Shown here: positions 21,212 through 29,845 of the stretch, piece after piece | How positions within the stretch are numbered: position 1 is the first letter of the stretch | Layout of the letters: every line of letters begins with the position of its first letter | DNA from: Aureococcus anophagefferens | Lineage: Eukaryota > Sar > Pelagophyceae > Pelagomonadales > Pelagomonadaceae | DNA length: 64,000 nt | NCBI RefSeq assembly: GCF_000186865.1 | Contig: NW_008705578.1 | Span: 435,591 to 499,590, forward strand | Reading direction: 5' to 3' | Made by a program: the position numbers and the translations under genes | Notes under the pieces: generated by a model | Database searches by the model: none | Seen by the model: only the letters and a program-made list of their open reading frames with translations | Told to the model about the DNA's origin: nothing

Positions 21212-21447
21212 CGCCCCCGCGGTCGACGTCGGAGCGCCTCGCGCGCCTCGAGCACGAGCAGCGGTCGACGCTCGCGCTCGTCGTCCGCACGGAGAAGGTC
21301 TGCGAGGCCGTGCTCGAGGAGCACGGCATCAAGGTGAGCTCGACGAAGCAGGCCTCTAAGGCCGAGACGAACGCGTCGGCCTACAGCAAGGGCCGCCAGG
21401 ACGGCAAGGCCATCGACCTCAACCAGCGGACGCTCGGCGGCGCGTGA
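20068..21447 (+). CDS. DUF2786/DUF7168-type protein with ubiquitin-like N-terminus
   Basis: 459 residues from ATG 20068. The first ~75 residues (LRVFVKLPGAGEERRALQV ... DDVLVVVPA) look like a ubiquitin-like or doublecortin-type beta-grasp. An Asp run (13 Asp) and a basic patch follow. The core (about 170-420) begins with KIKARIKKMLDRG...PEAEAA and AQRLLARHNL, the signature of DUF2786, and ends with YSKGRQDGKAIDLNQ, typical of the domain usually found C-terminal to it. DUF2786 is commonest in bacteria and phages and has no known function. A second Asp run interrupts the core, so the domain is expanded. Confidence 0.7.
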
Positions 21448-21851
21448 GCGCCCCGCTCGCGACGCGACGCGCGAGCTCCTCCGACGCGCTTCGAATCACC
21501 CCGCCCTTTTTTGCGCCGACCGCCAGCCCCTGCCTTTTTTTGTATACTCCACGTCGAATCTGGAGGCGTCCCGGGGGGAGCGCGAGGCGTCCAGGAGGCG
21601 TCCGGACGCGTCGCCCATCATCTGCATCGCAAAATCGGTTGGAACCCTCCATCCCGCCGTGTGGAACGGCGGCCTCGTCGACTGCGCGTCGCTCCTCGAC
21701 GCCTAGGGCTCGCGCGCGGAGCGCGGACATCGTCGACTGCGCGTCGCTCATCGACGCCCAGGGCTCGCGGGACATCGTCGACTGCGCGTCGCTCATCGAC
21801 GCCGAGGTGCTCGCGCGCCACGGGCACCGCCTGCTGCGCGCCGCACACGCG
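21448..21851 (+). repeat. Intergenic segment with three tandem copies of a ~40-bp unit
   Basis: 404 bp before the ATG at 21852. Copies start at 21675, 21730 and 21775 with the word TCGTCGACTGCGCGTCGCTC. Copies 2 and 3 would both encode DIVDCASLIDA in the frame of the downstream gene; copy 1 has TAG in the matching place. Copies 1 and 2 contain CCTAG|GGC or CCCAG|GGC, possible splice acceptors. The array may be a duplicated exon edge or 5' leader. Confidence 0.6.
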
Positions 21852-23576
21852 ATGGCCGACCGCCGGCGCCGCACGCTCGTCGTGCGCCACGAGCACCACC
21901 ACCACCATCACTTCGACAAGGAGAATGTGGACCCGAAGGCGACGCCCGCGGACAAGGCGCCGAAGCTCCCGGACCGGACGGTGCTGAAGACGACGCAGCT
22001 CGACGGCACGCCGCGGACGGCGTTCGCGGATCTGCGCGCGCCGCGGACGCTCGAACGGACGGTCATCGTCAACAAGCACCCGGTCCTCCCGGACGAGACC
22101 GTCGTCGTCGACCGCGCGGCGACCGCCGTCGCGGGGCGCGAGTCGTGCGCGTCGGAGTGGTCGCTCGGCCGCGCCCTATCCTTCGGGAGCGGCGAGCCCT
22201 ACTCGCAGCTGACGGACGTCGACGACGCCCCGGCGACGCCCCGCTGGTCGACGCACACGGGGGCGACCGACGAGCTCGACTTCCGCTCCGTCCAGTCGGG
22301 CGCGACGGACGAGCTCGACTACCGGCCGCGGAGCGAGCTCGTCGCCACGCCGGCGTCGTCCGCGAAGCCGGTCGCGTCTCCCGGCTCGTCGACGGCGCTC
22401 GAGGATGGGCCGGCCGCGTCGCCCGGCGCGGCGGCGAGCGGCGACGCGTTCGACCTCTCGCGGGCCCTGCGCGACCGGCTGAAGCTCGACTCCCCTGGCT
22501 CGTCGACGGCGCTGGAGGAGGGCGCGGCCGAATCCCCGGGCTCGTCGACGGCGCTGAGCGGCGGCGGCAAGCGATCCCCCGGCTCGTCGACGGCCCTGAG
22601 CGGCGACGACGCCCCTGTAAAGCCGGACTCCCCCGGCTCGTCGACGGCGCCGAGCGGCGGCGATGAGCGATCTCCGGCCGACGACGAGCACGCGCGGGAC
22701 CTGTCGCGGGCCCTGGGCGAGCGGCTCCGGCTCGACAGCGACGTCGACTCGCCGGCGACGACGAGCGGCGCGTCGATCACGTCGCCCGAGGCCGCGGCGG
22801 CGCCGCGCCCCGCGCCGCGGCACCGGGCCCGGGCCCGGGCGCCGCCCCTCGACCTCGCGCGCGACGGCGACGAGGCGGCGTCGCCGCGCGGCGAGAAGCG
22901 GTCCCTGCGCGACGCGCTCGCGGCGCTGGAGCGGTCCTCGGGCGGCGGCGGCGCCGTGAGCGCGGCGCCCTGGAACCGCGAGGCCGTCGCCGCCGCCGTC
23001 GCGGAGCTCGCCGCGGACGACGGCGGCGACGAGGAGGCCGCGGGCACGCTCGTGCTCGCCGCGTCCGCGGCGCAGGCCGACGAGTGGGACCGCGCGCTCC
23101 GCGACGCGCTCGGCCCCGGCGCGGTGCTCAGGCACGGCGCGTCCGCGGCAGCGCTGCGGCGCGCGACGCCCGCGCACCTGGGCCGGGCGCGCGTCGTCGT
23201 CGCGACCTACGCGCACGCGGCGCGCGCCGACGCGTCCTTCGCGCGCGCCGTCGGGTCCTGGATGAGCCGGAGCCCGATCGAGCCCGCGAGCGCGCTCCAC
23301 GCCGTCGCCTGGACGCGCCTCGTCGCCGACGACGCGCACCTCCTCCTCTCGGCGACGACGAAGCGCGCCGCGTGCGTCGCGCGGCTCCGCGCCGCGCACA
23401 CGTGGGCCGTGCTCGCGCCGGCGAAGCTCGACGCGCTGCCGAAGAAGGCCGCGGCCCTGCGCCAGCTCGCGGCGCTCGTGGGGCACCCGCCGGGCGAGGG
23501 CGCGGCGACGCTCCTCGCGCGGCGCACCGTCCGCCTCGACGACGCGTTCCTCAACGACAGCTGGTTCCGCTACTAG
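21852..23576 (+). CDS. Repeat-rich protein ending in a degenerate SNF2-like ATPase lobe
   Basis: 574 residues from ATG 21852; the same frame is open back to 21444 without another ATG, so an upstream exon is possible. A six-His run and a KENVDP motif are near the start. Residues ~175-310 carry six imperfect copies of SPGSSTAL. The C-terminal ~220 residues follow the order of an SNF2 first lobe: TLVLAASAAQADEWDRAL (motif Ia-like), RVVVATYAHA, and WTRLVADDAHLL in place of the DEAH box. No Walker A is visible and the second lobe is absent, so it should not be an active remodeller. It could be a decayed paralogue or a protein-binding module. Confidence 0.6.
   Translation: MADRRRRTLVVRHEHHHHHHFDKENVDPKATPADKAPKLPDRTVLKTTQLDGTPRTAFADLRAPRTLERTVIVNKHPVLPDETVVVDRAATAVAGRESCASEWSLGRALSFGSGEPYSQLTDVDDAPATPRWSTHTGATDELDFRSVQSGATDELDYRPRSELVATPASSAKPVASPGSSTALEDGPAASPGAAASGDAFDLSRALRDRLKLDSPGSSTALEEGAAESPGSSTALSGGGKRSPGSSTALSGDDAPVKPDSPGSSTAPSGGDERSPADDEHARDLSRALGERLRLDSDVDSPATTSGASITSPEAAAAPRPAPRHRARARAPPLDLARDGDEAASPRGEKRSLRDALAALERSSGGGGAVSAAPWNREAVAAAVAELAADDGGDEEAAGTLVLAASAAQADEWDRALRDALGPGAVLRHGASAAALRRATPAHLGRARVVVATYAHAARADASFARAVGSWMSRSPIEPASALHAVAWTRLVADDAHLLLSATTKRAACVARLRAAHTWAVLAPAKLDALPKKAAALRQLAALVGHPPGEGAATLLARRTVRLDDAFLNDSWFRY
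22378..22660 (+). repeat. Coding tandem repeats (SPGSSTAL units)
   Basis: About six copies of a CCCGGCTCGTCGACGGC core sit in one frame with spacers of differing length, encoding SPGSSTALE/PSGG variants. The copies differ by a few bases and stay in frame, which indicates selection on the protein. Ser/Thr-Pro content suggests a phosphorylated linker. Confidence 0.75.
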
Positions 23577-23671
23577 TAAGGGCGGCGGGAAGCTCCCGGG
23601 CCCGGGGGGCTCGCGCTCGCGCTCGGTCCGGGCTCGAGCCTCCGTCGGACGACGTCGTTTACGTAGGCCGC

Positions 23672-24358
23672 TCACTCCCGGGGCGTCTGGAACTCGACCT
23701 CCTCGGGGAGGCTCTCGAGGAGGGGTAGGATGCGCTTCCAGTCGCGGTTCGGGAACGCGGAGAGCTTCATGCCGTCCTCGAAGGGCAGCGCCCAGCCGTT
23801 TTTCAGGTGCTTGACGGACCAGGCGCCGCCCTTGTAGCCCGCGCCCTTGCCGTCCGGGTCCGCGATCACGCGGAGGCCCACGGGCGAGAGGAGCATGTTG
23901 AGCGCCTGAAACGCGCGGAACGTCTTGAAGCCGCCCGTGTCGACGGTCAGGTCGCCCTTGGAGCTCACGCTCATGACCTCGGACCCGAAGGCCTGCACCG
24001 TCAGGATCCGCACGTTGTCCGGCGACATGGTCCACTTGTACGTGAACCGCGTCCCGCCCTGCGACGCCGACTTGCGCTCGCCGCCGCGGTCGCCGCCGCC
24101 GCGCCCGCGGCCGCCGCGGCCGCCGCGGCCGCCGTCGCGACGGCCCTTGCCGCCGCCGCCGCCGCCGCGCCCGCCGTCGCGCCGGCCGTTGTTGTCGCGC
24201 CGGCGGGCGCCGTCGCGGCCGCCGCGGTGCTGGCGCTTCTGGCCGCCGTCGTCGCCGCCCTCGCGCCGCCGCTTCTGGCCGCCGCCGTCGCCGCCGCCGC
24301 CTTCCTTCTTCTCGGACTTCTCCGTCGCGCCGCGACCGGTGCTCAGCGGCTTGTCCAT
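23672..24358 (-). CDS. RGG-rich basic protein with conserved-looking C-terminal domain
   Basis: 228 residues from ATG 24358. Residues ~15-95 are low-complexity Gly/Arg/Asp repeats (GRRDGGRGG type), a typical RNA-binding RGG region. The remaining ~130 residues read like one folded domain: TRFTYKWTMSPDNVRILTV, VDTGGFKTFRAFQALNMLL, then a Trp-containing end. No known domain is recognised. A nucleic-acid role is inferred from the RGG part only. It lies 253 bp downstream of the MYB gene on the same strand. Confidence 0.65.
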   Translation of the reverse strand: MDKPLSTGRGATEKSEKKEGGGGDGGGQKRRREGGDDGGQKRQHRGGRDGARRRDNNGRRDGGRGGGGGGKGRRDGGRGGRGGRGRGGGDRGGERKSASQGGTRFTYKWTMSPDNVRILTVQAFGSEVMSVSSKGDLTVDTGGFKTFRAFQALNMLLSPVGLRVIADPDGKGAGYKGGAWSVKHLKNGWALPFEDGMKLSAFPNRDWKRILPLLESLPEEVEFQTPRE

Positions 24359-24611
24359 CGCCCTGCTGTGTCGCGCGAGCTGCTCGCCGGCGCCGCGGAG
24401 CTGCCGCTCGAGATGGTGATCTCGAAGGCGGCGGCCGGGGGTCGGGCGTCGTCGCACGCCGCCCGCCGCTGGCCCGGAGCCGTGATCCCTGCGTCGGTAC
24501 GTGTACTTAGGAGAGGCGTCATTCCTTTTCGGGGGCTTGGTTCCCGGGCGAGCGCGGCGGGGGCGAGGTTCGGCGGCCGCGACGAGGCGGCGCGGCGGCG
24601 GCGAGCGGCGG

Positions 24612-26290
24612 CTAGGCGGCCTCGGAGAGCCAGATGGAGCGGAACGTGTCGACGGACGGGAGCTTGACGTCGGCCTGGCCGAAGAGCGAGAGGAGCGTCT
24701 GGGCGTGGCGCGTCTGGTCGTCCGGGCCGGGCCTAGGAGGGACGCGTTCGGGGTTTCGCGCGGGACCGCGCGGGACGCGTCGACCGCGCCAAAAAAAGAC
24801 GAGGGACGCGGGCTCCGCGCGGCATGGCGGGGAGGCGGAGGTCCGGGCCGAGGACGAGCGGGAAGATGCGCGGCGGGAGCGCGTCCCGCGGCATCGCCGG
24901 GGGGAGCGCGACGACGGGCGCGCGGCGCGGCGCCGCGGGCGCGGGCGCGGAGGAGGCGAGGAGGTGGAGCGGGCTCGGGTGGCCCTCGAGGGCGACGCGG
25001 CGGCGCTTGAGGCCCGGCGACGCGCCGAAGTCCGGCGCGCGGCGCGTGTGGCCGCGCGAGCCGGACGACGCGACGGACTCGGAGTCGGCGCGCGGCCGCG
25101 GGCCCCGCGGGGATCCGAAGGCGGCGCCGAAGTCCACGGGCGACGGCGGCGGCGGCGTCACGCGCGGCGGCTCGATCTCCGCGTAGAAGCGCTCGGAGAG
25201 CGCCTGGAGGACCTCGCGCGACGACGTCGCGGCGGGCGCCTCGGGCGTCCACGCGGCCTTGTCGCCGGTCCAGGGCGCCTCGTCGGCGGCCTTGTCGCCC
25301 GTCCAGGAGGGCGACTCGTGGGGCGTCGCGCGGTTCCAGGACGGCGAGTCGCCCGGCGGCGACATCAGGCCGTCCGGCGGCGTCAGGCCGTCCGAGAATC
25401 CGCCCGCCGACGGCGGGCGCGCGGGCGCCGCGGCCGCGGCGCCGAAGAGCGCGCCCGCCGGGCGCGGCGCGGCGGGCGCCGCGCTCGGGCGGCGCCGGCC
25501 GCTCCGGCTCCGCGGCGCCTTGACGGCCGTCGCGGGCGCCGAGGCCGCGAAGCCCGTCGATTCCGCCGACGCGGACCGGCCGCGCGCGGCCGTCGCGGCG
25601 CGCGAGTAGGCCGGCGGGACGCGCGCCGCGGCGATGGCCGGGCCGGGCACGGCGACGCGCACGCGCGGCGGCGCCCGCGTCGGGGCGCCCCGCCGCGCGT
25701 CCTTGCGCATGCTCGAGTACCTGGAGGCGTCGTCTCGCGGCGCGCCCCCGGCTCCGCGGGGGGGTCGAGGGCGCGTTTCGGGCGCCGGGCGCGCGCCAGA
25801 AGTTCTTGACGGCGTTGTCCGTGCGGCCCGGCAACCTGCGGCGGGCGGCGCGCGATTCGCGATTCCGCCCGTCGCGCTTCCGCCGAGGCGTTCGCGACGC
25901 CGCGCGCGCGACTTCTTGGCGATCTCGGCCCACTTGTTGCCCATGTCGCGCTGCGCGTCGCGGATGATCTCTGCGACGGGGTCGGCGCTCGCTCCCGCGC
26001 CCCCGGGGCTCGAAGCACTCACGTTCCTCCGCGGCCGTCCACGGGCCCGAGCGGATGTCCGGGTCGAGCGAGCTGACCCACCGCGCGCGCACCTGCTTGC
26101 CCGTCCGCGCACAACCCGGCCCCGTCACGCCGGAGGCGTTCAGCTCCTCGGCGACCTGGGCCCAGGCCTTCTTGCCGAGCCGCGCCACGGCCCGGTTCAC
26201 CTCGTCGTCCTCCTCGACGCTCCACTCCTGGCGGCCGCCGGCGGCGCTGCTCTCGGGCTTCGATGCGCGGCCGCTGCGGCGCGTCGACAT
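24612..26290 (-). CDS. R2R3-MYB transcription factor, five exons
   Basis: Exons on the minus strand: 26290..26023, 25970..25913, 25835..25797, 25720..24821, 24732..24612, giving 461 residues. Joined, they restore two MYB repeats: EWSVEEDDEVNRAVARLG...QVRARWVSSLD and GPWTAAEE|QIIRDAQRDMGNKWAEIAKK|LPGRTDNAVKNFW|YSSMRK. Introns 1 and 2 have GT donors (GTGAGTGC, GTCGCGCG). Introns 3 and 4 must start GC (GCGCGCGC, GCGCGGAG) to keep phase; intron 3 is pinned by the conserved NFW-xSSMRK ending of repeat 3. Exon 4 is Pro/Ala/Ser-rich with four W(N/T)(R/G)D-type units. Exon 5 encodes an amphipathic tail (QTLLSLFGQADVKLP). Nuclear DNA-binding regulator; targets unknown. Confidence 0.85.
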
Positions 26291-26450
26291 GCTGACGGTG
26301 TCGTTGATGGGCGTGCGTGAGGGTGTGATGCGACCGCGGCGACGGGCGAGTGATCGGTTGAGTTGTGATCACGGAAGCAAAATCGTCAAAACGCTCGCTC
26401 AAAATTGCCACAAGCGCGCGCGCGGAAGCGCCCCGGGGAAGAACCCAAAA

Positions 26451-27643
26451 TTAGGGCGACGCCTCCGTGGGGAGGTCGCGGAGCCGTCGTCGCTCGCGCT
26501 CCGCGGAGCGGACGGCCGCGCGGCGCTTGACCTCCGTGTAGGACACGACGCCGGCGAGCGCGACGACGATGCCGACGCCGTTGCGCGCGTTCGTGCGGAT
26601 GCCGAAGAAGATCATGGAGCCGACGATGGTGAGGATGGTCTTGAGGTGCGTGAGCACCTGGTAGGTCAGCGGCGACGTGCGGCCCAGCACGTAATAGTTC
26701 GTCACGTTCGCGCCGAGCGCGAGCACGCACGACGCGAAGATGTGGCCCTTGAGGTCGTCGTTCCAGTCGACGCTCCGGAGCTCGTCGACGCCGTCGAAGA
26801 GGGGGCAGAGGAGGAGCGCGCCGAGGGCGATGAGGGGCGCCGTGTGGTAGAGGAGCTGGTTGCTGTCGCAGCCCAGCGCGCGCTGGCACGACGACGTGTA
26901 CATCTGGCAGAGGACCGTGCAGACGACGGCGACGGCCGCGTAGGCCGTGCCCGTCGCGTTGGCCTCGTAGTCGTGGACCTGGGCGACGCCGAGCCCCGCG
27001 ACGAGGGGCAATAAACTCAACACCACCGCCGGCGGCTGGACCGCGCCCTCGACGACCCACGACAGGAAGAGCGTGAGCGGGATGCACGCCTGGGCAGCAG
27101 CAAAAGGGTGATTCAACGTCGCTTCAACGTGAGTGTTCCGCGCGCGCGCGTTTCGAAAACAGCACCCACGCTTCGAGACCGTTCCGAGAGATGATCGCTC
27201 GTCCAAAAATCAGCCGAAACGAGCGGAAAACGGCCGAGATCGGAGCCTTTGAAGTTGGGAATTTCGCTCTCTTTTGCTGCCCTGATGCACGCGATCTTGG
27301 ACAGCTGGTAGAAGGACACGCTGTTGTGCTTGAGGTTCAGGTTCATGAAGCCCACGGAGCTCAGCGTGCCCAGGGCCACGGGCGCGACGGCCGCGGGCCG
27401 CGCGGCCTTGTAGCGGAAGACGCGGCAGCAGAGCATCGCGCGCGTGCCCACGGCCGTGAACGCAAAGTGGCAGAAGCTGAGGAAGACGAGGTGGTCGAAG
27501 TCGTGCGCGAGCTGCATGTACTTGTTCATGAGCACGACGCCGACGACGCAGCCGATGTTGCCCGCGCTGCCGATCAAGACGGGCAACGCCAGCGACGCGT
27601 CGACGCCGCAGCTGCGAGGGAGCTTGAGCATGCGGTTCTTCAT
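26451..27643 (-). CDS. Nucleotide-sugar transporter (SLC35E3/URGT-like), two exons
   Basis: Exons 27643..27293 and 27089..26451 give 329 residues with about ten hydrophobic segments (an in-frame ATG at 27631 is also possible). Landmarks of the SLC35E3/plant UDP-rhamnose/galactose transporter group: GFMNLNLKHNSVSFYQLSKI, then IPLTLFLSW, QLLYHTAPLIALG and YQVLTHLKTILTIVGSMIFFG. It would exchange a nucleotide sugar for nucleoside monophosphate across the Golgi or ER membrane. The intron lies exactly inside the conserved YQLSKI|ACIPLT helix and is the introner described separately. Splicing at GC-AG restores the helix without gain or loss of a residue. Confidence 0.85.
27090..27283. mobile_element. 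Introner-like element forming the transporter intron
   Basis: 194 bp flanked by perfect 9-bp direct copies GATGCACGC (27081-27089 and 27284-27292). Its ends are inverted repeats: CTGGGCAGCAGCAAAAG on the left and the complement of AGGGCAGCAAAAG on the right (the left end has one extra GCA). On the coding strand the element end supplies the CCCAG acceptor, and the target-site copy supplies the GCGTGC donor. No coding capacity: a non-autonomous DNA-transposon-like intron. Confidence 0.85.
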
Positions 27644-27853
27644 GCGCGGGGAGCCCTAGGATCGAGAGCGACGCGCCGCGCGCTGCCGCATTGGGGTCGC
27701 GCGGTGCCGACGCCGCCGGCGCAGGGCAGCCCTAGGATCCGCGATGCATCATCAGAGCTCACCGACAGCCATTTCAGTGAGTTCGAGATCTTCAACTGGT
27801 TCAAGCAACTCTTCGACAAATGTTATGTACAAAGCGCTATGTGCAGGGTATGT

Positions 27854-29353
27854 TCAGACGGCCGCGTCGAGGGCCCGCTTGATGGCGTCCGTGATCTTGC
27901 GGCACTCGTCCTCGGTGACGATGAAGGGCGGCGCGAGGATGAGGACGTTGCAGAGGCCCGGGACCGTGCTCCCGTTGCGGCCGACGACGACGCCCATCTC
28001 CGCGCACGCGTTGACGACGGCGGCCGACCGGTCCTCCTCGATGGGCTGCCGCGTGTAGACGTCCGTGACGAGCTCGACGCCGATGAGGAGGCCCATGCCC
28101 CGCACCTCCCCCACGAGCGGGTGGCCGTCGAGCGCGGCTTCGAGCGAGCCCTTGAGGAAGTCGCCGACGTCGCGCGCGCGGTCCACGAGGCCCTCGCGCT
28201 CGATGATCTCGATGTTCTTCAGCCCGACGGCGCAGGCCACGGGGTGGCCGCCGTAGGTGTTCATGGACCGGAAGTGCGCGAGGCGGCTCGGCAGCGTCGA
28301 CTTGCCGGACGCGCCGAACGGGTCGTCGTGGAAGCGGTCGAAGACGTCGGACGTGACGGCGCAGGCGCCCAGCGGGCAGTAGCCGGAGGTCAGGCCCTTG
28401 GCCAGCGTGATGATGTCCGGCGTCGCGCCGTAGTGCTGGTGGCCGAACATCGCGCCCGTCCGCCCGAAGCCCGACACGACCTCGTCCAGGATCAGCAGCA
28501 CGCCGTACTTGTCGCAGATGCGCCGCACGTCCCGCAGGTAGGTCTCGTGGGGCACGAGCACGCCCCCGCCGGACATGACGGGCTCCATCACGAAGGCCGC
28601 GACGGTCTGCTCGCCCTCCATGACGATCGTCTCCTCGAGCTGGCGGCAGACCTCCGCGCCGTGCTGCTCGACGGTCACGCCCGCGGGCCGCCGGTAGGCG
28701 TAGGGCGGCGGCACGTGCAAGTAGCCCGGCGGCTGGGGCCCGAAGCCGATCTTGCGCTCCGCCTGGCCCGTCGCGGCCATCGCGCCCGCTGTGTTGCCGT
28801 GGTACGCGCGGTGCCGCGCGATGATCGTGTGGCGCAGGGGCCCGCTCGGGTCCCGCTCGACGTTCGCCGCGTGGTACTGGCGCGCGATCTTGAAGGCCGC
28901 CTCGTTGGCCTCCGAGCCGGACGCCGTAAAGTAGACGTGCGCGTCGTAGCGGAGCAGCTCGGAGATCTTCGCCGCGAGCTCGATCTGCGGCGCGGACCCG
29001 TGGAGCGGGCTCAGGAACGGCAGCGCCGTCATGGCCTCGTAGGCCGCGCGGGCCACCTCCTCGCGGCCGTAGCCGATGTTCACGCACCAGAGGCCGCCCA
29101 TCGCGTCGAGCAGCTCCGTGCCGTCCATGCGCGTGAGCGTGGACCCGGCGGCCCTGGCCACGGGCACGGGCGGCGCGGCCTCGGCGACGCTCCAGGGCCG
29201 CTGCTGCGTCATGGGGTGCCAGACGTGCTTGCCCTGCTTCTCCTGCAGGGCCTCGACGTCGGCGCCGACCCAGGGCTCGAGCGCCGCCGCGGCCGTGCTC
29301 TTGAGGCGTCTCGGGAGCCGCGCCGAGGCGCGCAGCCCCAGCGCGGCGGCCAT
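27854..29353 (-). CDS. Class III PLP-dependent aminotransferase, mitochondrial
   Basis: 499 residues from ATG 29353. The first ~22 residues are basic and Ala-rich (GLRASARLPRRLKSTAA), a mitochondrial-type presequence. The class III pattern is complete: LDAMGGLWCVNIGYG, YFTASGSEANEAAFKIAR, HRAYHGNT, the Asp/Val pair in LLILDEVVSGFGRTG, and Schiff-base lysine K319 in TLAKGLTSGY. The WHPMTQQ start and general wording suit the omega-aminotransferase/AGXT2 branch, which moves amino groups from beta-alanine, taurine or dimethylarginine to pyruvate or glyoxylate. Exact substrates cannot be read. Confidence 0.9.
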   Translation of the reverse strand: MAAALGLRASARLPRRLKSTAAAALEPWVGADVEALQEKQGKHVWHPMTQQRPWSVAEAAPPVPVARAAGSTLTRMDGTELLDAMGGLWCVNIGYGREEVARAAYEAMTALPFLSPLHGSAPQIELAAKISELLRYDAHVYFTASGSEANEAAFKIARQYHAANVERDPSGPLRHTIIARHRAYHGNTAGAMAATGQAERKIGFGPQPPGYLHVPPPYAYRRPAGVTVEQHGAEVCRQLEETIVMEGEQTVAAFVMEPVMSGGGVLVPHETYLRDVRRICDKYGVLLILDEVVSGFGRTGAMFGHQHYGATPDIITLAKGLTSGYCPLGACAVTSDVFDRFHDDPFGASGKSTLPSRLAHFRSMNTYGGHPVACAVGLKNIEIIEREGLVDRARDVGDFLKGSLEAALDGHPLVGEVRGMGLLIGVELVTDVYTRQPIEEDRSAAVVNACAEMGVVVGRNGSTVPGLCNVLILAPPFIVTEDECRKITDAIKRALDAAV

Positions 29354-29845
29354 TGCGATTGTTGGTATTTGGCGGTGTTAGGGGACCGTGGAACGGATCC
29401 AACGTTAAAACGCCGCGGCTGTGGTCGAATTCTTCCGTCGTGTCGTGATCGATGTGGCCGCGTTTTGCCACAAACTTTTGAAAATGACAGCCTTGCCGTC
29501 AACATGCATTCAATTAGGCTAAAAAAACCGCTGCCGAGCGGTCGCCGCTGCGACCGCGCCGTCCATACGACGGTCCAATCCTGCCGTCGGAGGACGCTGT
29601 GCTTCACCTCATCAAGCACCGTTCCGTTGCGGCGGCCCGCGGCGTCCACGTGACCGTGACGGGCCAGCCCTCCCGCCCAATGGCGTGGACGCTCGCCGCG
29701 GTCTACGCGCACGAGTCTCGACCCTCGAAAGGCGGACGGCGCTCGACGCTGCCGCTGCCCAGGAACTCGCGTACGAACCGATTTATACAGGCGTGCGACG
29801 GGCGAGGGGGGCTAGGTGCAAAGGCGGAGAGGCCGGGGGCCGCGG
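29354..29845. other. Intergenic region, 492 bp, with possible small-RNA end
   Basis: Lies between the start of the aminotransferase gene and the stop of the sigma-factor gene. It is less GC-rich than flanking genes around 29390-29520. Apart from the minus-strand hairpin plus T-run at 29521-29541 I see no gene, tRNA or repeat. Confidence 0.45.
29521..29541 (-). terminator. Hairpin followed by T7 on the minus strand
   Basis: Read on the minus strand, CCGCT-CGGC-AGCGG forms a 5-bp stem and is followed directly by seven T. Such a T-run can end RNA polymerase III transcripts. No promoter or RNA fold upstream is recognised, so it may be chance. Confidence 0.25.

Noticed and set aside
29528..29600. 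tRNA-like stems in the aminotransferase-sigma gap
   Set aside because: No GTTCGAATC-type T-loop and no anticodon stem at proper spacing on either strand.
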